Origin: Quillaja saponaria
Lineage: Eukaryota; Streptophyta; Magnoliopsida; Fabales; Quillajaceae
DNA length: 64,000 bases
Assembly (NCBI GenBank): GCA_029379385.1
Contig: CM055611.1
Span: forward strand, 3,906,001 to 3,970,000
Direction of reading: 5' to 3'
A program made the position numbers and the translations under genes. Shown piece by piece: positions 28,475 to 40,947 of the stretch. Position 1 is the first letter of the stretch, and every line of letters begins with the position of its first letter. The notes under the pieces are model-generated. The model was not told the DNA's origin, did not search any database, and saw only the letters and a list, made by a program, of their open reading frames with translations.

Positions 28475-29835
28475 TTAAGTGGTGGAAATTTTCTTAATGT
28501 GATAAGGGGAAAAATTTAGAAATGAATGTAATTTCTAAAGATGGTACCTTTTTTTTGCATCATTTTAGTGAATAGAACAATAATGAACTTACTTTTACTA
28601 ATGCCTTTTAGATTATGTGTTTCATCTTCTAAGTTATACCATTTCCTTTTTGGATTGGTTTGTGAGACTTAAGATTAAGAATATTTATGTTAATTATGTC
28701 AAAGTGTTTTCTCCATCAGATTTAAGGAACATTTTCCATATGAACATCACGTAGTCCTAAGATGTAGGCTGATGAGTTCCATTTTATTTTACTCTTTTGA
28801 GGGTTTATTGATTTTCTTTTCTTTTTTTTTTTTTTTTTGGGTTACAGAGGGTTTGTTGATTTTCATTTGGACGATGAGATCTCTAGGGTCTTAACCCATC
28901 GACTAATTTGTATTTCTTTTGATTAATGATGAGAGGCCTTATTGGCATTTGGAATAATTAGTGTTATTCTTTCATGCTTAATCTCATAAATTTATGTGAT
29001 GTTTCAGGAAGTAGACTTGGGAATAGTATTATGATTGAAATGTTTCTTGTTATAGTTAGCATTTATGGAAAATAGTTGAAGACACTTCCAGAATGTTATC
29101 AAAGCAATCTTGATTTCGTTTAAGGCAAGAAGTAGTTGTTGAATCGAAAGCTTGATTTTGATGGAGCTTTGGATTTCCAAGTCTTGTGTTTTTATTCGAT
29201 TATAATTCTTGAATTTGTTGATTTGCCCTGCCATTATTTCAACAAGTCTTCTATGAATATAATTGGAATGATCGAATTTAAGTAATTATATTTCTATATT
29301 TTCTTATGTGAATATAATTGAATAATATTGATCTCAAAATGGTATACCATTGCCATAGGTGCCAAAGATTTTTTTGGTAGTTCTTGTGTGTTGAGATTTA
29401 ACATTAGCGCAGTGACATCTGTGCTGTAATGAGACATATGCACTAGCCGTTCCTCATGATGTCGAGTTGTGAGCATGAATGGGTGCCTGCCGCCCATCTC
29501 CATTATATGTAATTCTTAGATATTGCATGATGATACTGCAATAGATAATTCTTACCTTATGATACTTACCCTTCGCTAATTCCACGTGTTGTGTTGGATA
29601 ACATTGGTCAAACTTTTCTTCATTAGATAAGACAAAATTACTGCCTGACTACCTCTGTTAATGACAATCTGTACCTCTTTTTTCTTTTTTATTTATTCTT
29701 GGGCATGCACTATCTATCTCCAAAATTTCGTATGATCCAATGATATTCCCCTTGTTAACTTTCAGTATGCTACTTGGCCCTCCTAGTTGTCATGGTCTTG
29801 AAAAATTTCGCCCCCATGCAGCATCTCCTAGTTAA
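28475..29835. other. Sequence between two inverted LTRs
   Basis: No gene or recognised repeat. Several T-rich runs (for example near 28820-28840). It lies between a plus-oriented solo LTR and a minus-oriented LTR of the same family. Confidence 0.5.
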
Positions 29836-30430
29836 AATGTAAGTCAGCCTTAATCTTTATCCACACTCGAAGAAAATGAAAGTAAAGTACATAAAAATAC
29901 TTTGAGAAATAAATTCTTTATTAATCTCTTAAAGCTCTTACAAATTGCTTTCTTGATTGATTGCTTACAAATGAGCCATCTAGCCTTATTTATATTACTT
30001 TCACCTCCTTAACTAACAGTGTAGATTTATTAAATCCAACAAGTTTATATTTGACTATTAGAATTCTCTTAGAAAATATCTAGATATTTATACAACCTTT
30101 AAAAGTATCTAGAGGTACTAGAATTATGTACAATATTCTAGAGTATTCCATACTTCCCTAAACTTTCTAGACCTTCTAAAGTCTTATAAAATGTTCTAAA
30201 ACATTGTAGAATTTTCTAGAGTGTTCTAAAACATTATGAAACTTTCTAGATACTTTTAAATTCTAAAACCTTCCATACCCTTCTAGAATGTTCTGGAACA
30301 TTTCGAAATCTTTTGGATTCTTTTAGAATGCTGTAGGAACTTATAAAAGAATTTTGTGTGAGCACAACAAACTACATCCAGTCGTTGCCTAAGTGGTACA
30401 AAGTAGGCAACGAGTTAGCAGAGTGTGACA
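29836..30430 (-). repeat. LTR of the HSE-rich family, attached to gypsy remnant
   Basis: Minus-orientation LTR. The inner end is exact at 30430 (TGTCACACTC on the minus strand) and abuts a polypurine tract; the outer end is truncated near 29836. It carries TTCTAGAATGTTCTGGAA at 30281-30298, four contiguous alternating heat-shock units. Because the PPT and gypsy tail lie just inside, this is the 3' LTR of an old gypsy element. Confidence 0.8.
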
Positions 30431-31440
30431 TTCTTCCCCACCTAATGTGGTGACGTTCTTGTTGCAACCTCCTCTTGGAACTTGGCAATCTTATCTCAAA
30501 ATTGCCACAAAGAGCCTTCATGTTCCCAGCTGGCCTCGCTATCCTAGTTGTCCACTCAATTTGACCAGATATTCGACTTAGCTAGATATAATGTCTCACT
30601 TTAGGATAACTCGGTGAGTAAAGATGTAGTCTACCTCTTTATCAAACAAGGTAGTGAGGTTGTAAGAGCCCTCTAAGACTCATTTTTGCTAAGGGCCTCC
30701 ATGTCAGCATGATAAGGCTTTAAAAGACTTATATGGAAGACTGGATGGAGATGAACATTTAGAGGTAACTCCAAACAGCAAGTTACCTTGTTGATTCTCA
30801 TAACAATAAGGAATGGTCCCTGGTATCGTCAGTGTTAACCCTTTGTGAAGCTTCTTGAACCATTTTACTTGATGAGACCTGTGACAAGGTCGCTTGCTTT
30901 AAAATATAGGTGCCTCATTTTCTCATTAGCCTATTTCCTCTTCTTCTTGGCCACCTTGGCTAAGTATGACTTCGCCATGTTCACTTGCTCATGTCACCCT
31001 TGAGCAAAATTGTAGCCTTTTGGACTTTTGCTAGTGTAGCCAGTAACAAAATGGTAGGTGCTAATGGTTGTTGTCTCGTAGCAAGTTTAAATTGGCTATG
31101 ATGAGTAGACTCACTCCTTTGCAAGTTATAAGAGAATTAAGCGACATCAAACAACTTTTCTCTGGTTAGCACTCACATAGTGCCTCAGTTATAACTTTAA
31201 CAAAGCATTCACTAGTTCTGTTGGGTCATCAGTCAGTGGATAAAAACTTGTTGAGAAATTCAAATTTAATCCTATGATTTTGAAGAGTTTCATCCAAAAT
31301 CGACTTATGAAGCATGCATCCCAATCATTCATGATGGATTTAGGAATTCCCCAATACTTCACTACATATTTAAAGAAAAGATAGGCTCCTTCCTCTACTG
31401 GGACATCTATGGTTCCCATCTTCGAACATTAAGGTAGAGG
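30431..31440 (-). pseudogene. Ty3/gypsy pol 3' remnant
   Basis: Starting from the LTR, the minus strand has a polypurine tract (TTAGGTGGGGAAGAA, 30431-30445). Upstream of that is the gypsy Pol tail motif VFHISLLKPYHAD near 30705-30745, and a NEKMRHLYFKASDLV segment near 30880-30930. An integrase core piece (31419-31189) includes YWGIPKSIMND and FWMKLFKIIGLNLNFSTSFYP. Many stops and frame breaks. This identifies the HSE-rich LTR family as gypsy. The 5' half of the element is missing. Confidence 0.8.
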
Positions 31441-33104
31441 TCTAGAATAAGCCATGGTCCTCCATTGAGGGCTACTTTCCCATCCATTCTTTGACTGAAC
31501 CGAACAAGGAAAAAATAATTTCCAAGATCAATAACTTTTAGAACTCCTTTTAGTTTCCATAACTAGTAAAGCTCTTTGCTTTGCAGAGGAAGTTGTAGCT
31601 GATTCTTCTTCCTAGCAATTTGATTATAACCGAGTTTTGCTAGGGTCATCTTAGTCTCTATTTTTCCTCCTTAGAAATCATGACTTCAAGGCAACTGTCA
31701 CACTCTAGAAAATCCAAGTTTGGCTCATCGTCTTCACTCCCGAACTAGATGACACCTCTTCATTTGTTAATCTATCAACAGCCCATTTCCACATTTTTAG
31801 GCTTAATTTTAGTCATTGATTCCTTGTATAAAATTTTTCCGATTGCCTTTATTTCCACCTGGTAGAGGCCCCACCAAATCTCTTGACTCCATGGGTTCAT
31901 AGCCATGTGTTTGCTTCGTACATGTCTCCCTCTTCTATTTTCACTTTCTTATTACTCTTCTACAGTTAGTCATTCTCTTCTGATAACCCTGTTACGATCG
32001 CAAGGGGGGATCGCTCATAGTCTCTATTAGAAGTGGTGACTCACAAAGACCCTCTATACTTTCCTAAAGTACACTTTACCCATAGCTAAAATGAAATTAG
32101 ATGTTTACCAGTCCAACTTAAGAGGTTGTGGTACAAGTTTCTTCCTTTCAATTCAAAACAAAGGCAAACGGGGCAACACATAACCTGTTCATCCTATACG
32201 AGATCTATGGCATTTGAAAACGCACAACAGGTTCTTTATTAAGAGGTAATGGAATTTGCATTGCTCACATTTCAAACTAAAATCACAAAACATTCATTCA
32301 CTAATCTGATTAAAATTTATCAAACAAGTTGTACACACGAAGACATTAAAGCTTAGAACAAAATAGTCATGAAAGCTTTGGCGGCAAGCAAAGCTCTTTA
32401 CAGGAAATAATCCCAACAAAACATCTTACTGAATTAATCACAACAATCTGAGACTCAAACATCAGAGCATGATAGAGACCTAGAAATCACAATTAGAAAT
32501 TGGAATTATAGGCAGAGCCTAGGGATTTTTTTTTTCGTACTATTAAATTTGTTATCCTCAAAACACCTTAAATAATTTAATGCCTTCAATAAATACTTGA
32601 AACATAAGTAGGTCTTTGTTAGTGTTAATTAATCTTCAAATCCCTGATATATCCAGAACCTTTAACCTTGCCTATGTACTCACCTTAGCCAACACCTCTA
32701 CTTTGACAAATTCAAAAATCTCAAAGTCTTAAACCCAAAACAATATCTAACCCATAATCCAAACTTAACTTTAGCCAAATTCACAAAGCTAAGTACTTTC
32801 AAATCACTATTGGAAATTTGTATCTAGAGAAAGATTGTAAATTCAAAATTAGATGCTACTGAAACTGGTAGAATTGTGTCGCATTATATGGAAGAAGAAA
32901 CTGAAACTCACAAGTAGTACAGAAGATAGCTACAATCCGCCTAGATTGGATGACTTCCATCCAATTACACTTTAGTCCAAATTATAATGGGCATTTTTGA
33001 AAAAAAACTAAAAAAATAAAGAAAGATATGTATGATTTTGAGAAAAAGTGATACCACGAAAGTGTAAATGTAAAGTACACTTTACTCTAAATTTTAACTT
33101 CCAT
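31441..33104. other. Unassigned sequence left of gypsy element A
   Basis: The part up to about 31990 may continue the decayed minus-strand gypsy element (short broken frames only). From 32000 to 33104 no gene or repeat was recognised. Confidence 0.4.
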
Positions 33105-33469
33105 TGATACAGTTGGATCAAGCCATGAGCCTCGGGTTATAAGCATAAAGGCTGAACAGGCACAAGCCCATTAACCTAAAAATCCATAACTGCACTGTAT
33201 CATTTACTGGAACTAGTAATTGATTTGGGTAGGTTGTTATCCTAGTCAATGTCAATTTAGCTAGTTAGTTTGATCTGTTAGTCAAAGTCTATTAGGTTGT
33301 TAGAAGGTTAATGTGTATAAAAGCTAGGATTCATTGTATTGTAGATCATATGTTTTGTTAATGAAAATTGGCTAGAAACCTTTCTGTTTCTTTCTCAATT
33401 TCCTTTCGTTTTTATCCTTACTCTGTCAATTTCTTGCGTCCATTATTAAGCTTTATTTTATCCTTATCA
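33105..33469 (+). repeat. 5' LTR of gypsy element A
   Basis: 365 bp, TGATACAGTTGG...CCTTATCA, same length as the copy at 40948-41312 with scattered substitutions. The degenerate primer-binding site follows at about 33471-33483. Confidence 0.92.
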
Positions 33470-33499
33470 ATTAGTATTAGAGCCTGTTCTTGGCTTAAA

Positions 33500-34379
33500 A
33501 TGGTGAATGTGAGTGCTAATATCATAGATCAGAGGCATATAGCCTCGAAATCTAAGATGGAAACCATGGATGCTAGGTTTTCAGGCATTGATACTTCGTT
33601 GCAACAAGTTGAAAATGGACATTGCCTCAAAGTTTTCTCTAATGGATGCTTCAAGTTTGAAATTTCAAGAAGTCATGGATGCAATGGCCAATTTGAGAGG
33701 TCCTACTACAAATCATCCTTATCCAGAACCACCAACCAATTAGACCACCCATCTTTCCTAATCAACCATTACAGAACCAAGACAATATGCAGAGGCAAGA
33801 TTGGCTTGGTAGAGAAGCAAGACCACCAATGGCAATACCTGAAATGGGGGTTAGAATCAAGAAGTACAAGAACCTGGTGGAAGTGAATACCAACTATAAA
33901 AGAGAGTGGCTCAAATCGAATTTCCAAGATTTGATGGAGGAAATGTGAGAAGCTGATTGTTTAAATATCTAGAACTTTTTGAGATTGACCAAACACCAGA
34001 AGAATTGGAGATTAGGCTCACTAGAATGTTCTTTGGAGAAAAAGCCTTGGAGTGGTATCAAGGTTTCAAAGATGAGAACATGTTCAAGAGAGTTTCTTGG
34101 GAGGAGTTTGTAGAAGAACTACAAATAAGGTTTAAGGGAGATGTACTATCAAGGCCATCCATTGCCCTAAAGAAACTGAAGTAGCTTGGAAGCATGAAGG
34201 ATTACAATAAGAGTTCTGAGGTCTTGAAAAACATATGTAACTTGGACAAGGAAGCTTTACTGGATTACTACTTGGGAGGTATGAAGGAGAAGATAATGCA
34301 TGCAATTAGACTGGTAGAAACCAGGTCCCTGTCACATGCTATGAGATTGGCATTAACTCTAGAGAATTTATTATTGTAA
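33500..34379 (+). pseudogene. Gypsy element A gag remnant
   Basis: The ATG at 33500 opens MVNVSANIIDQRHI with a METMDARFSGIDTSLQQVE coiled-coil-like stretch that parallels the start of Gag in element B. A later piece (33957-34184) has the retrotransposon capsid motif FFGEKALEWYQGFKDE and ends in a stop at 34182-34184. The next piece (34194-34379) continues with LLDYYLGGMKEKIMHAIR. It would have formed the capsid. Broken by frameshifts and stops. Confidence 0.85.
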
Positions 34380-34789
34380 ACCATTTACAAGAAAACCTAT
34401 TAGAACCTTCCCAAACATATTAGAAGCCCAAACAAAAAAGACAGAGCCTTATGATAAACCTTACAAACCTGTAGATAATGACAAGTGCAAGAAACTAACT
34501 TTGTCCATGTCAAAGTAACAATGGAGGAAAGAAGGAAGAAATGGTTATGTTTTTATTGCAATGACAAATTCACTACAAACACAACTGCAGAAAAGAAGAT
34601 CGTTAATGAAAATCATTATAGAAGGAGAGAGTGAATCTAAAGAGGAGGTACTGGATATGAATGAGTATACTCCAAGAGATGGGAATGAAGAAGAAATTGC
34701 TATTTCATTGCAGGCAGTTTCTGGAAATGGTCCAGGTCAATTGATGAAAGGGTTCCAGGACAATGAAAGTCAAGGGGTATGTTAAGAAG

Positions 34790-36398
34790 CAAGAAGTAGA
34801 GATGCTCATTGATAGTGGGAACACGTATAATTTTTAGATATGGAATTAACCAAGAGGCTAGGAATTAAAACTGAGGTAGAGAAAGGATATGAAAGTAACA
34901 TTGGCAAATGGCTCAAAGCTAGTAATCTCTGTAATGTGTTCCAACTTGAAGTGGAGCATGGCTCAAACTAGTTTCAATGCAGATTGTCTAGTTATGATTT
35001 AGTGCTGGGAATTCAATGGTTAGTTGCCTTAGGCAATATTAGATGGAATTTTCAAGAAATGGTCATGGAATTCAAATGAGGTAAGAGGAAGGTCATATTG
35101 TGAAGAAAAAAAGGGATCATTGGTAAGCATGGATAGCAGCAAAAGAGCAAGCAAGAACAAACTAAACCACGGCATGCTGATATAAGTAAATGCAGTGGGT
35201 GACAGTAGACCTACCAGAAGCAGTAGCCATGTTTGCTATTGAATTGCTACAAACAGAGGTAAATCAACCTTAGCTTTACTGCAAGAATGTACTGATGTTT
35301 TTGCTATTCCTCAAGTATTACCACCCAAAAGACAATTTGACCACCAAATTATTTTAAAAAAGGTTCAGAACCTTTTAATTTGAGATTATATAGATATGAT
35401 CCATTACAAAAAGTCATTATTGAGAAACAAGTAAAAGAAATGCTAGACAATAGCATCATCAGACCTAGTAGCAAGCTCATTTGCATCACCAGTAGTTCTA
35501 GTTAAAAAAAAGGATGATAAATGGAGGTTTTGTGTGGATTATAGGAGGTTGAATCAATTAACACTGAAAAATAAATTCCATATTCCACTTATAAAAGAAC
35601 TACTAGATGAATTACATGGTGTAAGATACTTCTCTAGGCTGGATTTGAGAAGTGGTTACCACCAAATTAGGATTGTACCTCAAAATATTCGTAAGACTGC
35701 TTTTAGAACCCATGAAGGGTTATATAAATATGTGATTATGCCATTTGGATTAACTAATGCACCTGTCACATTTCAAGGGTTAATGAACGTATATTCAAAC
35801 CATTTTTGAGGAAGTTTGTATTAGTTTTCTTTAATGACAAACTGGTATACAAGTAAGTTTTGGAAGGAACATATGGAACAGTTAAGACAGATGTTCTAGC
35901 TATTAAGAAAGTATGTGTTGTTTGTAAAAAAAGAGTAAATGCATTTTCGCAAGCAGACATATAGAGTATTTAGGTCATATAATCATTGAAGCTAGAGTAT
36001 TTGCCAGACCCAAAGAAGATAGCAGTTATGAATGAATGGCCTAGACCAAGAACAGTTAAAGAATTAAGAGGGATTTTAGGCTTAACAGGTTATTATAGGA
36101 GGTTTATAAGTAACTATAGGAAGGTGAGCACTGAAACTAAATATGCTAATTAAGAAAAAATGCATTTAGTTGGAATCAAGCAACTAAAGATGCATTCAAT
36201 AAACTGAAAACACTGATGACTCAAGCACTGGTGTTAGCATTACCAGATTATAATGAAATCTTTATTGTGAAGATAAATGCTTCAAGGCCTGATATTAGAG
36301 CAGTACTGTTACAAAAAGGCCATCCATTGGCATTCATGAGCAAAGCATTAGGACCTAAACATATGGTTCGATCAACTTATGAAAAAGAATTTATTGCC
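34790..36398 (+). pseudogene. Gypsy element A protease-RT-RNase H remnant, 5' part
   Basis: A protease-like motif EMLIDSGNT near 34798-34824 is followed by a stop. RT motifs then appear: [19 protein letters not shown] (from about 35523), [41 protein letters not shown], and a degraded active-site region LVFFNDKLVY after 35810, where YXDD should lie. The thumb/connection region ([13 protein letters not shown]) is full of stops. The RNase H start (36216-36398) has DIRAVLLQKGHPLAFMSKAL and STYEKEFIA, where the nested copia interrupts it. Confidence 0.88.
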
Positions 36399-36528
36399 TG
36401 TTGGAAATGTGATGGGCTCTGATATTACTTTAATAGAAATATGGTAAGTACACACAAATTAAAGATAATAACCAAATTGGAATACTTAAAAATAATTTAT
36501 GCTTTTTTTTTTCTTGAACATCCTAATC

Positions 36529-37700
36529 TCATGTTTCATCTTCATTGAACTCAACATCTCTACTAACTATGATTTTTTCATTCCTTGGGTTATAAAGCTT
36601 GTACCCTTTGGAATTTGAATCATAGCTAAAAAATACATACTTCACACTTTGATTATCAAGTTTAAATCTCTTTTGATCCGGTATATGGGCATAGGCAATG
36701 CTTCCAAAAATTCGCAAGCGAGAAACATTTGGCTTCTTTCCACTCCAAGCTTCTTGAAGTGTTTGATTATTCACACCTTTGGTTGGACATCTGTTGGACA
36801 AATAAACTGCACAAGAAATAGCTTCTGCCCAAAATTCTTTAGGCATATTCTTAGATTTCAACAAACATCGAACTATATTAAAAATTATTCTATTCTTCTT
36901 TTCTGCTATTCCATTTTGTTGTGGTGTCCTAGGAACCGTTAAAGGACGACTGAATCCCTTATATTTGACAAAAGATATTGAATTTATTTGAAGTGAATTC
37001 ACCTCCCTTATCGGACTTTAAAGATTTAATTACATGACCACTCTCTTTTTCAATAAGAGTTTTAAACTTTTTGAACACCTCAAAAGTATATATTTTTTTC
37101 CTTCAAAAAATAAACCCATGTTTTGCGAATATAATCATCAATGAAAAGCAAAAAATAATAATTTTTACCAAATAAACATAGCTTGATTGGTCCACGCACA
37201 TCAGGTATGAATATGCTGAAGTAGCTCTGTTGCTCTTATGGCTTCTTTAGGAAAACTCTTCCTTTCATGTTTTCCAAGGAGGCATGTCCTCACACAATTG
37301 ATTTAGGTGTTCAATGAATGGCAACCCAGACACCATCTTCTTATCTCCCAAATTCTTGAGTCCTCCAAAATTCAAATAATCTAACCGCATATGCCAATGT
37401 CATGTTGAATCTTTTGCACACATCTTCAAACATCTGGCACCATTAGTTTGGAGATTCAAAATGAACACCTTGTTTCTTGTCATGGGCATTTTAGCAATAA
37501 AATTAGCATCTTTGTCTCTAAGCTAAAGGTTTTTATCCTTCATATAGATTTCATAACCCTTTTCTAAAAGTTGTCCCTAAACTTAAAATGTTACTTTTTA
37601 ATTTTGGAACATAATAAATATCATAAATGAGCTTATGACCACCATCTTTCAAAGAAATTAAAATGGTAACTTTTTCTTTGATTGGAATTTTGGAAGAGTC
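36529..37700 (-). pseudogene. Nested copia integrase remnant
   Basis: The open piece 37002-36529 carries PRTPQQNGIAEKKNR (catalytic glutamate region), then MPKEFWAEAISCAVYL and RIFGSIAYAHIP, all integrase C-terminal core. It ends with SRDVEFNED, which normally precedes RT. The upstream core (37700-37000) is broken. RT, expected next, is missing. Confidence 0.85.
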
Positions 37701-37899
37701 TTTAAAGGTCACAAATCCTACTCACTTTTTTTTATCAATCTCCAAAAATTTTCTTTTGTCCCCCACACATATGATTGCTTGGACCATTGTCAAGGTACCA
37801 TGAACTCTTAATCATCCTCCTTTTCATCTTATTTGAATGCTAGTAACAAAATTGGCTCTTCCACTTCTTCTTTGTATTTAAGTAGATTAGCATTCTCTT

Positions 37900-38802
37900 C
37901 AACAATATTAGTATTGCGATATTATGAAGAAATGACCAAATTTATAACAATTATAACATTCAATATCGCTCTTGTCATACCTCTTCTCATTTAGTCTTGC
38001 ATAATTTTTTCTTACTCTTCCATGACCTCTTGATGATATTTGGCCTCCTTTGTTATTATTCTCAAAATGATATCCTCCTCTTCCACGACCACGACCACGA
38101 CCACGACCTCTTTTGTTTCTTTCTTATACACCATCTTTTTTTTTGGAAAGAAACCTTGGCTTAAAGAGATTGTACAAGCATTTTCTCTTCTTCTTAAATC
38201 ATTCTTCATGGGCTTGTAATGATCCCATGAGTTGCTTAATAGACATAGTCTCCAAGTCTTTAGATTCTTTGATTACAACAACAATATAATCAAATTTTGG
38301 TTGCAAAGAGCAAAAGATTTTCTCCACCACACGAACATCTTCTACTTTTTCTCCATACCTTTTCAATTGATTGACGGATGGCTAGCATTCTTGAAAAATA
38401 ATCTGAAATTGACTCAGATTCCTTCATGTGCGATGCTTCAAAATCTTGTCTCAATGTTTGGAGTAGAATCTTCTTCACTTTTTCAACTCCTTGAAGAGAG
38501 CTTTGTAAAATCTCCCACGCTTTCTTGGCAGTAGTTGCTAGTGCCACCTCAAACATGGACTCATCCAACCCTTGATAGATAAGGGTGAGAGCTTGTTGAT
38601 CATTCTTCCTAGCCTTTTGTAAGACATCTTTTTAAGCCGCAGACAAAGCATCTTCATCTTGTGGTTGGTCATATCCTTTCTCTAAGACCTCCCATGCATC
38701 TTGTCCACCAAGCAAAGCTTTCATACGAAGACACCAATTATCATAGTTGTCTTTACTAGGACGAGAAAATTGAAATGAGAACATTCCCAATCCAGTAGAC
38801 AT
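37900..38802 (-). pseudogene. Nested copia gag remnant
   Basis: The minus-strand ATG at 38802 begins MSTGLGMFSF and continues with DNYDNWCLRMKALLG, the start of the plant copia Gag (UBN2-type). The piece 38568-38290 has [19 protein letters not shown] and [11 protein letters not shown]. It ends with a run of glycine-arginine repeats encoded by the GACCAC-type repeat at about 38085-38115. Near 37935 a CYNCYKFGH zinc knuckle lacks its last cysteine. Non-functional. Confidence 0.85.
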
Positions 38803-38846
38803 CTCTCAAACTCACTAAATTAGAGAACTAGGCTCTGATACCACTT

Positions 38847-39302
38847 TGCTAGAAATGTGGTGGACTCTGATACCACTTTGTTAGAATATAAATTAGTACA
38901 TATTACCACTTTGTTGGATTATGGTAGGCACTCATATACTCAAACACATATTTAAACATTTTGAAATAAAAAACTAATATTGTAAGGGAATAACTCATTT
39001 CATAACCAATACAAATGGTAATGCCATTTTGGGTAGACCCCAAATATAATAAAAACTCAATATAACATATTTATAATAGTAATACTAACTCACTAACTTG
39101 TAACTCTCTACTAACTAAAAACTTACCACTAATAAGAATTAAACTCTCATTATTAGCAATGAAACTCCCCTAACACAATTCATTACAATTTCATAACTTA
39201 CCAATAACACACAATTAACCACTAATTCATATCACTAATTATTTATTATTCTCCTAGGAGTTAGAAATAGTATAACTCCTATTTCAAATTACAATTCCAA
39301 CA
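38847..39302 (-). repeat. 5' LTR of nested copia
   Basis: About 456 bp; minus strand starts TGTTGGAATTG and ends ATTTCTAGCA. A PBS (TGGTATCAGAGC, 38832-38843 on the minus strand) follows after a 3-nt spacer. A second PBS-like GATACCACTTTG and a third ACCACTTTG unit lie inside the LTR end (38865-38915). Confidence 0.75.
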
Positions 39303-40947
39303 TTGCCATAGTATATGCTATTAACAAATATAAGCAATACCTCAGTATGCAGACACTTTATTATAAAGACAGATCACCAAGCCTTAAAGCTACATGTTAG
39401 AGTAGAAAGAGTGTAATCAGGTCTTGCAAAAATGGCTTGGCAAATTAATAGGGTTACACCATGAAATTCAATATAAGAAGGGAAAGGAAAATACAGTTGA
39501 TGATGCACTTTCAAGAGTGACAGCAATGAAGATATTGAAGTCACTTGTCTAAGCTGTATTTACTGTGACTACTGATTTGATTCAAAGGGTAATGACAAGC
39601 TGTGAAGAAGATAATCAATTAATGAAGATCCATCAAGAAATACAGCAAGATAAGGACAAACACAAACACTATGAATAGGGCAGGGCGAACTCAGAAGAAA
39701 AGGAAAAGTGGTAGTAGGTAACAATGAAGAACTCAAGCTAGAGCTGCTATTGTTGTCCCTTGAAAGTGGTCCAGCTAGACATTCAAAAGTTCATGCTACA
39801 CTTAGAAGACTAGGAGGTACATTCTATTGGATGGGTATATAGAAGAGTGTGTAGAATTTTGTGAGGTAATGTGAAGTTTGTCAAAGGATTAAAGGAGAAA
39901 CTATAGCAATGCCTAGTTTACTGTAGCCTTTACTCATACAAAAAAGGGTTTGGTCTTCTATATCCATGGATTTCATAGTGGGGTTACCTAATTCAAAAGG
40001 CAAAATTGTTATACTAGTGATAGTTAATAGGTTATCCAAGTTTGGCCACTTTATAGCATTGCAGTATACATACACAATAGCCTCAGTAGCAGAAGCTTTC
40101 ATGGACATACATGGACTGCCAAAAGAGATTATATCAGATAGAGATACCATATTTATGTCTGGTTTTTGGAAGGAGCTGTTTAGGATTCAGCAAGTCAAAT
40201 TGCATTACTCTACAGCATACGATCCATAGACTGATGGTCAAACATAAATTGTAAATAAATATGTGGAGGCATACTTGAGGTGTTTTGCAGGGGATAATCC
40301 TAAAGCTTGCGTGAAATGGCTTCCTGTAGCACAATGGTGGTATAATTCAGCTCATCATTCTTCTATTAATATAACCCCTTATCAAGCTATGTTCTGCTAA
40401 GAACCACCCTCTCACATTCCTTATGTTAAGAAAGATTCCAACAATGATGCAGTGGACAGGTCCTTAACAGCTAAAGAGGCCATTATCTAACTGCTAAAGC
40501 AAAACTTGAAGAAGGCACAAGAGAGAATGATGCTGCAGGCAAACAAGCATGGAACAGAAAGGGAGTTTGAAGTGGGGCTTGGATTTATTTAAAGATTAAG
40601 CCTTACAGACAGAGTTCAATGCACACTAGCAGTTACAACAAATTAACTGCTAATACTATAGACCTTTCCAATTGGTAGCTAAGGTAGGAAAGGTAGCATA
40701 TGAACTACAACTACCTCCAGTATATAGGATACATAACGTGTTCTATGTATCTATACTCAAGAGACAACATGGAAATCATGTGGTTTATCAACAACTACCA
40801 TGTCGTAATGAAGAAGGTTAGCTGACATTGGAACCAGTGGTCCAATAGCTGTCGAGATGACTACACATGGGAGGATTACAAAACTTTGAAAACTAGATAT
40901 TCTCATTGGAATTCTTGTGGACAAGAATTTTATGAAGGATGAGGTAT
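39303..40947 (+). pseudogene. Gypsy element A RNase H end, integrase and chromo-like tail
   Basis: Just after the nested insertion the RNase H resumes with AIVYAINKYKQYL. The integrase core piece (39966-40229) has MDFIVGLPNSKGK, VNRLSKFGHF and SDRDTIFMSGFWKELF, containing two of the DDE acids. Further on come ATQWWYNS-like and FYVSILKRQHGNHV segments (about 40330-40790). A DDYTWEDYKTLK segment near 40858 is a chromodomain-type end. Many stops. Confidence 0.85.

Larger units (their letters stand above)
36399..39302 (-). mobile_element. Nested copia derivative (element 2), RT and RNase H deleted
   Basis: Minus-oriented insertion inside the RNase H of gypsy element A. The exact 5-bp target duplication TTGCC is on both sides (36394-36398, 39303-39307). 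The 5' LTR is 38847-39302; only about 120 bp of the 3' LTR remains (from 36399, starting TGTTGGAAATGTGATGG, homologous to 38847 onward). Gag, protease/pre-integrase and integrase remain. Reverse transcriptase and RNase H are absent, because the integrase reading frame runs almost directly into the truncated LTR. It is therefore a large-deletion, non-autonomous copy. Confidence 0.9.

Noticed and set aside
33086..33104. Possible inverted flank similarity (TTTTAACTTCCAT against the reverse complement of the sequence after 41312)
   Set aside because: Only about ten bases, AT-rich, and not a direct repeat, so not evidence of a target duplication for element A.
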